This document shows positions 11,701 through 21,258 of a stretch of DNA of 64,000 nt, in pieces (positions within the stretch are counted from its first letter, which is position 1; each line of letters begins with the position of its first letter). The translations under genes and the position numbers were made by a program. The stretch lies in NCBI GenBank assembly GCA_963277665.1, contig OY728166.1, positions 546,527,219 through 546,591,218 on the forward strand. Reading direction: 5' to 3'. The notes beneath the pieces were generated by a model, which was given only the letters and a program-made list of their open reading frames with translations, had not been told where the DNA came from and did no database searches. Origin of the DNA: Viscum album. Its lineage: Eukaryota; Streptophyta; Magnoliopsida; Santalales; Viscaceae.

Positions 11701-12089
11701 GTTGCTTTTCTGTCCTGTCCACTGACTTCCAATTAGGATATAAAATACTAATCCTGCAATGGCTCTGCATCACTATATGACTGACAAACTGAACTGCATT
11801 TGGACAAACTGCATTATTATTATCATCAAAACGGATGTGTGCTTTGTTATCATCATGAGCAAGTGATATTTTTGGTAAACATGTAATACCACGTTTACCA
11901 ACTAGAGAACTTGATTTTTGAGTAGTAACTGGAGAAGTCTCCTCCGCCGAGGACGCATCAGTAGTCCTGCAAAACAATTTTTGTAACTTAAAAGTTTTAT
12001 TTCATTAAATAAGTATATTACTGAATATTTAATAATATGTCAAAATAGATATACCTCGGTAACTACTCCTCTCTATCTTTATCTGACAT
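8750..12089 (-). pseudogene. CACTA second gene: plant transposase (PF03004-like) with C-terminal Ulp1/C48-peptidase-like domain
   Basis: Multi-exon gene on the minus strand. Proposed start at 12089 (MSDKDREE followed by a stop, then an AG-GT donor). The next exons carry a plant transposase region (KSVDRTEKQQLWEAV at about 11720-11660) and a segment reading ECRMDIIATTLGKEEHPGH near 10970-10880, then three duplicated Pro-rich exons (10691-10284). The segment VRVSVHVIIDPTALLPLP and GHFLLWPTFLL follows at 10223-9978. The Ulp1-like part has HWMLVVFFPNECTLYW (about 9320) and, after an AG acceptor, CHRQNGNAEGGYYIIRFMYE (about 9025-8955), ending YSQSDM... with a stop at 8750. Family members have D after YWL and EC-GYY at the nucleophile; here the Asp position reads F and the Cys reads Gly, so protease activity is unlikely. 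Exon edges are my reading of splice signals. Confidence 0.78.
10284..10691 (-). repeat. Tandem triplication of a Pro-rich exon plus intron in the CACTA second gene
   Basis: Three direct repeats of about 130-144 bases (10284-10418, 10419-about 10547, about 10548-10691). Each contains a short exon whose minus-strand translation resembles SQPTHPDYPAPSAQPFE and an intron with the word gaaaaatgaaaaagttatat. A fourth partial copy of the intron sequence occurs at about 10982-11055. The repeat lengthens the Pro-rich linker between the transposase-like and peptidase-like parts. Confidence 0.8.
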
Positions 12090-12245
12090 TGCTACTAAAA
12101 AGTGTAATAAATTTTTGTGTACCTGCATATCATTAGAAAACTGAATAATTAGAAACAAGGAAGATAAAAATAAATATGTAAAAATAGAGGCATGCATTTG
12201 TATGTTTTAAAAATAGACACAAAATATAAATATTTACCATAAAAA

Positions 12246-15200
12246 TTAGGATGCTAATTTAGTGTTTTTCCACATTCCTTCATCATGATCGGTACGTACT
12301 ACATGCACTATGTCAATCTTATATTCATTGTAATCAACTGAAAATTGCGTAATAGATGAATAAGGCTCATGTAAATCACTAGCATCATCAGAATGATCCT
12401 CATCACCCAAATGGTCTCTTTTCCCTTGAAAAACAACTGACCACTGATCATTCGACGGATCAATGACAGAAAATACTTGTTTTGCATGTGTCGCCAGGAT
12501 AAATGGTTCCTCATTGTGATTAAATCATTTCAAATCAACCAGTTTAAACCCATATTCATCATGTTTCACGCCACTATTACTATCAACACAATTACACTTA
12601 AAAACAATGACTCGAAATTTAATAAAATCAATTTCCCATATGTCTTCAATAACTCCAAAATATGACATTGATGCAGAAATTGTGTTTTTATCTTTGGCAC
12701 TAGAAAAATTCACTACTTCAGCGAATACCATCACACCACTATTCTGAACGGTACTCTTGTCATCAAGGTTTTTTGTCCAAAATGTGTAGCCATTGATATC
12801 AAAACCAGACCAAGTGATCACATTAATAGATGGTTTCCCTGCTAACCACTTCAATGTTTCTGATACAGATATATCTAGGTTGACATTCTCTTTAAACCAC
12901 GAAAAAAATGTCTTCTTATGCTCAATCATCAACCACTTTTCATTTATTTTCTGATATTGTAACATTAATTCAGTAATATGTGATGATATGTATGGTTTAA
13001 CCTCATCTGTGTTGTTCAAAATGTATATATGTGCTTGCATCACTTCATCACGTGGAATGATCTTTACCTTTAAGCCTTGAACACCTCTACCTTCTCTATC
13101 AACTGTCATATGTCAAGAAACAGGGAGACCAATATGCTCCACCTCATTAAAATAGTTTGTATAGAACTCAATCACCTCTTCTAATACATATTTTTGAACA
13201 ATAGAGGCCTCTGGTTGATAAGGATTTTTAACATATCCTTTCAAAATTTTCATATATCTTTCAAAAGGATACATCCATCTTAAATAAACAGGTCCACATA
13301 TTCTTATCTTATGCACCAAATGAATCAATAGATGAACCATTATATCAAAAAATGTGGGTGGGAAAAACATTTCTTGTTGAAAAAGAATAAGAGTTGCTTC
13401 ACTCTCCAACACATCTAAAAAATTTGGATCAACGACCTTTCTACAAATGGATTTAAAGAAATTACATAACCTAATGATTGTCTTTCTGACAGCTTTCAGT
13501 AATATACCACGCACTGCTACTGGTAGAATTTGTTGCATCAACACATGGCAATCATGTGATTTCATACCTATTAATTTAAAATCCTTAAATGAAACAAAAT
13601 TATTCACATTTGAAGAAAAACCGGTGGGTACTTTAATACCATGAATACACTGACAAAAATTCATCTTTTTAATCGTGCTTAATGTGTGACAAGCCGGAGG
13701 TAAATATGTTCTGTTTCCTTTCATAGCGGGAGCTAACTCCAAATGTATTCTCATTAATATCAAGTCCAATCTAGCATGTAATCCATCTTTTGTCTTTCCT
13801 TTGATGTCTAACAATGATCCAATCAAATTATCACACATGTTTTTCTCAACATGAATAACATCAATGTTATGTTTTGTCTATTCAAATCTCCAATAAGGTA
13901 GTTCGAAAAAAATAGACTGCTTCTTCCAGATATGTTTTTGTAAACTAGATCTTTTTCTCTTTCCAAATGTCGAATCAATATCTTTCACACTGTCATAATA
14001 TTCTTCATCTGACAATGGTTGAGGGGGGAGGTTGTATTCTTGTAAACCATTAAATGATTTTTTCAATCTACGATAAGGATGATCAATTCTCAAAAATCTT
14101 CGATGTCCCATGTACACTGTCTTTATTCTATTCTGCAATTGATAATATGAAGTTTGTTATTCAAAAATTGGACATGATTTATGTCCCTTACCACTATATT
14201 CAGATAAGCTTCCATATGCAGGAAAGTCGTTAATAGTGAACATTACCATAGCACGCAAAATAAAATACTCTTTCTTGTATGCATCGAAAACATTAATACC
14301 ATCCTCATATAGCAGTTTTAAATCAACAATCAATGGTGTAAGATACACATCAATATCATTTCCCGACTGTTTTGGTCCAGAAATAATCAAGCTCATCATA
14401 ACATATTTTTTATTCATACATAGATGTGGAGACAAGTTGTAAAGTACCAGCAAAAAGGCCATGAACAATGTTAGCTATAGAGGCTCCGATATGGATTCAT
14501 TCCATCAGTACACAATCTCATTCTGAGATTTCTAACTTCTCTTCCAAAATCATGAAATTTTTTATCAAAACTCTTCCACTGTGGTGAATCGGCAGGATGA
14601 CGTAAGTTACCATCAGATATGCGCTCATCTAAATATCATCTTAACCTTTTTTCATCAATTGAATTTGCAAATAGACGCTTCAAACGAGTAATTATTGGAA
14701 GGTACCAAATTTCTTTAGATGGAGTGTTGATTCTAGAAACTAAAAATAAATCAGAATTGAATTATCAGAATTGTATGAAAAAAATATTGGATGATATCAT
14801 TGGAAAGTAAAAAATTTATTTTTCATAAGGATACATGACATCACCTGAGAATGAATCTGAGTTGACTTTCTCATCCATCTTATAGCGCGATGTCCCACAT
14901 GTAGGACAACTTGATAAATGTTCATTTTCATTCCTATACAGTACATAATCATTGGGGCAAGCATGTATCTTTTTATACCCCAATCCCATTGGGCATAATA
15001 TTTTTTTCGCCTCATAATTGGAATCTAGAAGACCATTTCGTTCTAGAAGTATCTATTTTAAAAGATCATGTAAAATGGAGAAACTTTTATCACTCCACCC
15101 ATTTTTTCCTTTTAAGTTAACTAATCTCAAAACTGCTGATAATACTGTATATTTACTACAACCTGGGAATAATGGTTTCTCATAATCTCCATACAATCGT

Positions 15201-15544
15201 TCAACAGTTGGTGTTTTTTCTATGGTTTTAACACCTAAATCATGAATTAATTCTTTTATACGATCATCTTCCTCATTATGAATATCTTCATCAACATTGG
15301 ATGTTGAATTCTCAGTTCTTTTACCATGCAATATCCAACGTCTATAATTAAGGCTGAAACCATAACAAATGAGATGATCCTTGATTTCTATAGAGTTTAA
15401 CATTAACATATTTACACACTTCACACATGGACAGAAAATAAAATCAATATTTTGAATATGTTGTTTAGAAAATTCCAAAAAATTATCAACTCCTTTTTCA
15501 TATTCACTAGTAGTTCTTCATAAATAAATCCAATTCTGATCCAT
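12246..15544 (-). pseudogene. CACTA TNPD-like transposase, decayed
   Basis: Likely start at 15544 (MDQNWIYL then a stop). Domains in order: a transposase-associated zinc-binding N-terminus (EYEKGVDNFLEF, FIFCPCVKC; 15540-15400); a Transposase_21 core with HACPNDYVLY and SSCPTCGTS (about 14960-14880); an intron at about 14844-14740 (CAG-GTGATG ... TTTTAG); then KYVMMSLIISGPKQSGNDID, LYEDGINVFDAY, INDFPAYGSLS and SCPIFE (14468-14157); GHRRFLRIDHPYRRLKKSF (14138-13878); a DUF4218-like section with YLRWMYPFERYMKILKGYV (13838-13113); and a DUF4216-like section, YFGVIEDIWEIDFIKF (13109-12525). The C-terminus EPFILATHAKQVF ends at a stop at 12246. In-frame stops at about 15520, 14157, 13878, 13110 and 12523 disable it. 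It catalyses excision and insertion in intact relatives. It lies 157 bases upstream of the second gene, on the same strand. Confidence 0.92.
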
Positions 15545-16635
15545 TAATACCTGATATCAGAATATAATTGATGAATATATTAAAACATATAAACATTTAA
15601 ATATCTATCAGATAAATTGTAAACAATAACATATTCCATAAAAACTATTGATAATCAGATAAAAGACATCAGATATGAAACACGTTTACAAATAGAGTAA
15701 ACAGTTTATTTTCGTATTATATTCATCTGTGTTATATTGATATTATAATTTAATTATAATATCACTCTTTTAAAATTTATTAGTTCATTTTACATAGTTG
15801 AAATATTTCGATGTTGCATGTGTCAAAAATATTTAAGAGTACATTAATTTAAAGGAATAAATATGTGAAATGTGGGAGTACATAGAAATATGTATAAATT
15901 ATTAATAAATCTCAATTCTTTATTAAAAGTAAAAAATATAATAGGTTGTTTTAGAATGTAAGATATCAATTAAAATGGGTGTAATGTAATTTTATAACTT
16001 CAATTCCATTTAATTCAAAGTCACTGATGAAATAAAATATTCACATGTTAATCCCAAATAACACAACATTACCTCAATGATAAATATAGATACAAAAAAA
16101 CAAGACAAACTACAACCAAAACACACTAAGTTCAACAATAAAGAACACAATAAAATTATTTTTTTGAAGAAGAATTAATTAATATGGAAAGAGGATTAAA
16201 AATATAGTACTTCATAATGTAATGAAACATCATTTTAAACTAAAATAATGATAATACAAACAAAAAATTTGTAGTTCAACCCGAATGGAGATGTTAAATC
16301 CAAACTGCGACCAGTATAATGACTTCGAAAAACAAACACTATAAAATCTATACCAACAGTGATAATACAAACCAAAAATAATGATAAACTACAACTAAAA
16401 TCGAACTAATAAAGAAAATTGCACAAAATAGGGTTCTTGAAGAAGAAATAAACAATTGGAGATGAAACAAGAGATAAAGAGGAAGAACACATACCGAAAA
16501 TCGTGAAAACGGCAAAAAACCTTCAACAATGGCCGTCCAAGATCACAAATCAGGTTCGAAGGTCATCGAGAGTCCAAAGCACCGCAGCCGAAGTCGATGT
16601 CGACGATTGAACAAAATGAGGGTTTCAGACCCTGA
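15545..16635. other. CACTA 5' non-coding region upstream of the transposase
   Basis: About 1.1 kb of AT-rich DNA between the transposase start and the right subterminal repeats. It must contain the promoter and leader of the minus-strand transposase gene, but I see no convincing TATA box to single out. No ORF supported. Confidence 0.5.
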
Positions 16636-17176
16636 ATAATTTTAAAAGACTTTTCGCGTTGGTTTTAAAGAAAATCGAAGCCGAAAATTTAAAAAAAATA
16701 ATTTTAGCGTCGGTTTTTAAAATAACCGACGCAGAAAATATATTTTATGGCATCAGTTTCTTAAAAAACCATTGCGAATTTTTTATTTTTTCTAATTTCG
16801 GGGTCGGTTTTCATGAAAACCGACGCCGATAAAATTTTTAAAATTATTTTCTGCGTCAGTTTTCCTCAAAATCGACGCCGAAATTTATTTTTTTTGTTTT
16901 CCGCGTCGGTTTTCATGAAAACCGACGCCGAAAATAAAAACCGACGGCGAAATTTTTTTTAATATTATTTTCCACGTCGGTTTTCTTAAAAACTGATGCA
17001 GAAAATATGTTTATTATTATTATCAGCATCAGTTTCAAGAAACCCGATGTGAAACATCAACAGATAATTGTTTTTTGCGTCAGTTTTTTGTAAAACCGAC
17101 GCCATAAATTCCCCGAACATATTATTCGCATTGGATTTTAAAAAACTGACGTTATTACGACGACGTTAAAACCCGT
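16636..17176. repeat. CACTA subterminal repeats, right end
   Basis: At least eight inverted pairs of (g)cgtcggtttt...aaaaccgacgc, for example 16709-16735, 16800-16830, 16903-16932 and 17077-17104. The perfect arms at 16903-16932 are separated by a 2-4 base centre (catg). This end has more copies than the left end. Confidence 0.9.
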
Positions 17177-17189
17177 ATTTCCACTAGTG
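17177..17189. repeat. CACTA terminal inverted repeat, right
   Basis: ATTTCCACTAGTG, inverse of the left terminus; followed by the second copy of the atc duplication at 17190-17192. Confidence 0.92.
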
Positions 17190-17700
17190 ATCCTAGAATA
17201 CCTCCAAGATTTGTTCCTCCATGTTATGCATGATATGCAGCATACGATAGTGAAATATGGAGGGGGCATTGCACATGACAAAAGACAACCTTCGGTAAGA
17301 AAATGTACCATAGGGAAAAGTAAATGTGCTCTTTTCCATATCCTCTAGATCAATGCAAATATGGATGTAGCTGGAATAACATTCCTTGAAGAAATAAAAT
17401 ATTTTCACTGCTAGTCTTTATAGCATCTGATCTGTGAAGGGTAGGGGGAAATGATATTTCCTCATGGCATCATTTAGCTTTTGGTAGTCCACACAGACTC
17501 TCCATCACGGGACTGTGCATGTGAGGATGAACTTGTTCTTATCATTTGAAATCATAGTGACACCCCCATCATGGGTACCACTTTTCGGGGACTCACCCAC
17601 GCACTATCCAATATGGGATAAATGATTCCTTCATCCAACAACTTAATCACATCTTTTTTTACAACTTCCTTCATGGGGATATTCAGGCGTCATTGTGTTT
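17190..17700 (-). pseudogene. Athila RT, N-terminal and palm part, degenerate
   Basis: Minus strand reads WVSPRKVVPMM (about 17590), WRVCVDYQKLNDAMRK with HFPLPFTDQML following (about 17510-17430), then IDLEDMEKSTFTFPYGTF and CNAPSIFHYRMLHIMHNMEE (17408-17200), which is the fingers and palm of a gypsy RT in Athila style. The last codons before the CACTA insertion read EVF, stop, D; the partner D resumes at 8159. The position that is Met in relatives (FMDD) is therefore a stop codon here, and the two catalytic Asp codons sit on either side of the 9 kb insertion. A frameshift lies near 17500. RT copies element RNA to DNA; this copy cannot. Confidence 0.93.
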
Positions 17701-18059
17701 TCCGATATTTTTTTTCTCCTTCTTCAAGTAGAACCTTGTGGGTGCATATGTTAGGGATGATGCCCTTCAAATATGCAACTATCCACCCGATAGCGTTCTT
17801 ATGTTATTTTAAAATATGTATAAGTGAATCCTACTGCTCCTGTGACAGTTCTACACTAAGCATGATAGACAATGTTTGATGGTCTCCTAAATACTTGTAC
17901 ATTAGAGAAGATGGGAGAGGCTTAAGTTCTAGTTAATGCACTTTTAAAATTGAAGGTACAAGTGGATTTACCTTTTCCCTCTCCAGAATATCGAGAACAA
18001 CTATACATTTCCAATAGTGTCCGCCTTAGACTTCTAGGAATTTCATGTCTTATGGCTCT

Positions 18060-18620
18060 TCTTCAACTAGAATGTCTAGAATGATAATGTTATCTGAGGT
18101 AAAATAACATACCAGACCATCCCCTTTTTCTATCAACTTGTCATCCATGGTAGTTACTACACAATATCCCACATGCTCTGAAAATGATGTATGCATGATG
18201 ACTTGGTTGAAATTTTAGGAGACTCTCTCGTCTTTTACCTAGAATATGTGCTCCATTGGTGCACGTCAATCAGTACCTTCCCAGTTTCCAAGAAAGGCCT
18301 TCCCAAAATGAGATGTGCCACATGGTCATCCTCCATGTCAAGGATGATGAAATCTGTGTGAGGGATCATCCTACCCTCCTTGACCAGCACATCCTCTAGT
18401 AGCCCCGTTGGATATTTAAGGGATCAATTAGGAAGATAAAGGGCTACTCGGGAAGGCTTCAAATAGTTGATCCCTAGCTTCATGAAAACTCCAAGGGGAA
18501 TGAGGTTCAAACTATTCCATAATTCACAGATGGCCTTCCCAAACTCACATGGTACAATAGTAAATAAAATAGTAAATCTGCCTAGATCCTAGAGTTTGGG
18601 AGGAATCCAATGCTAGATGA
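18060..18620 (-). pseudogene. Athila aspartic protease region, degenerate
   Basis: Minus strand gives AICELWNSLNLIPLGVFMKL (about 18545-18485), then LKYPTGLLEDVLVKEGRMI and DFIILDMEDDHVAHLILGRP (about 18430-18290). The order matches the retropepsin of Athila elements, which cleaves the gag-pol polyprotein. In family members the active site reads D-L-G-A-S; here the corresponding stretch reads E-L-W-N-S, so both the catalytic Asp and the following Gly are gone. Upstream words such as FAEALM and KECSAII (about 18760-18600) belong to the same polyprotein linker. Confidence 0.85.
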
Positions 18621-20710
18621 TAGCAGAACACTCCTTGGTTGGAGAAATAGTGCATATATCCTTCTTATTTCTTTGTTTGGAGTGTATTTTATTCATTAAT
18701 TTCTCGTAAGTGGGCTTCTACATTAGTGCCTCAGCAAATGAAATATTTATGTGTGGCTTCATGAACACACCCATGTATTTTCTGAACTGGTGGTCCAACT
18801 TTTTCTACTTCAATCTCTCTAGGATATGTAAGGTAGGCTCAAAGGGTTTGAAAACCTCTTTTTCTATATTCTGTGAAGCCCCCTTTAGTTGTATTTTGGA
18901 TAAATAGGGTTCTGTATCTATACATTCTTCATCAAATGGGAGTGTGGATGCACTTGGCCGAGCTGGTTGGTTATGTTCTGGTAGCTTCTATTCACTACAT
19001 AGCGTGATGGCATGAGCCTTTTCTCTTGTGTTTTTCTTAGTGTTATCCGGTAGTGTACCAGTTTTCCTTCTCGAGAGTTGGTTTTCTAGCGGGAAAATAT
19101 TGTTTTACAAGCCTCAAATTGAAGCCTCCTGATTTTGGAACATGGTCTCTGTACTAGATATAAATTTTTTCATGAGTTCCTCTAACCTTGTGGTGTTCTC
19201 CTGATGAGGTGTTTGTTGAGCTAGTGGAGGTTGTGGATGCCGCGACTGCTGTGGGTGAGTGTTTTGATACCCATGCTACCGATAAGAGCCTTTTTGGGGA
19301 TATTTCTTCCTTGAGTACTAGTTCTGATAAGGAGGCTGGTTGTATCCAGGTGGTTGTTGGGGAAAGAAATTCAGCTGTTGTTGGCAACAACATTTGTTTT
19401 GTGGATCATGCCATTCTAGGTTATGATACTGATGGTATTGGTTTTTCCCTCTATTTGGCCAACATAACTCGCCTCACTTGTTTATGTGATGCTTGAAAAA
19501 TTAAAGTATTCTCTCATGATGTGGTTATCACCACATTTGCTTCATTCCAGATGGTTTGCCACATGTAATTGGGATGTGCCCTTCAGATTGAGCGCGTTGA
19601 TCTTTTTGGACACAACATCCGACTGGGTAGTGAGAATAGTAGTTGCATCAATGTTTTTCATACCCCATTTATGTGTTCCCCGCTTGTAATTACACTAGAA
19701 GATGTTTGCAAACATGTCTTCTAGTATTTTGAAAATCTCTTTCAGGGATTTCTTCATTATTGTACCCTTTGCAATCTTCTCCACCAAAGACTTTTTATTC
19801 TTTGTTATTCCTCCGTAGAAGGGCTGGACATACATCCAAAGTTTGTGTCTATGGTGTGGGAATTTGTGCAACATATCCTTGAAGCACTCCCATGATTTTT
19901 ACAATGACTCTGATTCATGCAGCTAGAAGTTGATTATTTATTTTGGCAGAGTCCCCATCTTCGAGGGTGGGAAGTATTTAGGCAGGAACGCCTGAGCGAG
20001 ATCCTTCGAAGTGAGGATGGATCATTGAGGAAATCCATTGATCGAATATTTCACCTTATCTTATATAGAGAAGGGTAAAACGTGAATAAGAATGGATTCT
20101 TAAAAAAATCTGTGGTAGAGGAACGTGTCACAAATCTCCATGAAATTGGAGTGATGGGCATTGGGGTCCTCACTGGGAAAGCTGTCAAACTGAACGATGC
20201 TTTGGATCAGATGTATGATTGCAGGCTTGATATCGAAGTGTTGGGCCTACACCGATGGATGAAAGATCCCTGTGTCAGCTCCGTGGATAGATGGCATGCC
20301 GTATTCCAATAGATCATGACAAGGAGGTGGCTACTAATGGAGTGGAGCCAGCATATGTTGTTGTTCTTGAGGGGCGATGTATGACCGTGACCTGGATGTA
20401 AAATTGGCATATGCTCTGGTTAGAATTTTTGGAGCTGCTATAGGCCATACCCAAAAGAAAGTGGAGGTTTCTAGTTCCAATTGTCATCTGGTCCTAATGG
20501 ATTTCCCGATCATTGGACATCATCTATACTTCCATCCTCATTTTTCTCCATGCGATTGTTGTGATTGTGCTCGGTCCTGAGTTCTCGTTGGCACCTCAAA
20601 AGTGTCCATTCGATTTGTAGGTCAATTGGAAAAAACCATGAGGACTCATCATTCTTGGTACATGTGAGGTAGTCACTCATACACCTAACAAACTGCACAA
20701 TACAAAACAA
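18621..20710 (-). pseudogene. Athila gag and gag-protease linker, degenerate
   Basis: The minus strand, read through stops and shifts, gives the Athila gag signature: HHSNFMEICDTF (about 20155-20120), KYFPPSKMGTLPK (about 19985-19945), then KSWECFKDMLHKFPHHRHKL and QPFYGGI (about 19905-19815), and KGTMKKSLKEIFKILEDMFA (about 19765-19700). A Gln/Pro-rich linker follows (QQPPGYNQPPYQN, about 19350), then LEELMKKFISS (about 19190) and the pre-protease word FRKYMGVFMKPHINISFAEA (about 18790-18730). Gag forms the virus-like particle. The start is uncertain; a Met near 20677-20710 precedes the first gag-like residues. Plus-strand ORFs at 19188-19689 and 20082-20580 are shadows of this region. Confidence 0.88.
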
Positions 20711-20851
20711 ACCAATCCTGAATGCGGGAAAAAAATGATAAATATAAATGATATTAGAAAAGATATTTTTGGGAATTTATGATTTTTATTTACATAAATT
20801 GTTTTACAAACATAAATAAAACAAGAAAAAATTTAACAATTATTTATTACC

Positions 20852-20873
20852 CAGTAATGAAACCAAATTTTGG
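20852..20873 (-). promoter_or_regulatory. Athila primer-binding site, decayed
   Basis: Just inside the 5' LTR the minus strand reads AAATTTGGTTTCATTACTGG. Athila elements have TGGCGCCGTTGCCGGGGA here (tRNA-Asp type). The spacing and the flanking words AAATTTGG and TACTGG agree, but the CpG-rich core is eroded, mostly by changes consistent with methylcytosine deamination. Confidence 0.6.
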
Positions 20874-21258
20874 TGAGTAGTTTATCCAATGGTATGTTAT
20901 CAGGGTCCAAATTATTTTTACCCTATCGAGTATAGTACCTATAAGGGGTCGATCCACAGGGAAAAAGAAGTTATTTTTGTTTTTTCTTAACAAATATGTT
21001 TATTTTTCTTAGTGATGTGTGACAAATTTACAGTTTATTTTTGATGATTGGATAAAATAAGAAATTTGTCTTATTTTTCTTTAATAAAATTTTTAATGAA
21101 TAGAAGAAAATATGGGAAAATTGGTTTTGATGGAAATAATGAGATAAATGCGTTGGGGTTATGGATTTATAACAAGTTGGTTATTAAATCAAATTGAATA
21201 TGAGGTTGTGTTTTTCATGATAACCCAACACTCTGGGTTCAATTTGAAATAAAGTTTC
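20874..21258 (-). repeat. Athila 5' LTR, inner part (before the Tekay A insertion)
   Basis: Begins TGAG at 20874 beside the primer site (CTCA on the minus strand, a normal LTR end) and runs to the gtttc at 21254-21258 where element A is inserted. The LTR continues at 33657 on the other side of A. No left-LTR counterpart is in the window to confirm the inner end, so this boundary rests on the primer site. Confidence 0.7.
21254..21258. other. Target-site duplication of Tekay element A, left copy (gtttc)
   Basis: gtttc at 21254-21258 is repeated at 33652-33656 directly after the right LTR. The duplicated unit carries gattc at 60076-60080 in the same place. Confidence 0.88.

Larger units (their letters stand above)
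8160..17189 (-). mobile_element. CACTA (En/Spm) DNA transposon, 9030 bp, degenerate but structurally complete
   Basis: The element begins CACTAGTGAAAA at 8160 and ends with its inverted form (TTTCCACTAGTG) at 17189, flanked by the 3-bp duplication atc. Both ends carry dense inverted subterminal repeats built on GCGTCGGTTTT...AAAACCGACGC. Between them the minus strand encodes a TNPD-like transposase (15544-12246) and a second gene of the plant transposase/Ulp1 type (12089-8750). The transposase has many in-frame stops and the peptidase domain has lost its cysteine, so the copy is not autonomous, though its ends could be acted on by a transposase supplied elsewhere. The insertion splits the host Athila RT, restoring a continuous RT frame boundary if removed in thought. 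Confidence 0.96.

Noticed and set aside
19188..19689. Plus-strand ORFs opposite the gag linker
   Set aside because: The minus strand carries the gag linker words (QQPPGYNQPPYQN, LEELMKKF), so these are shadows.
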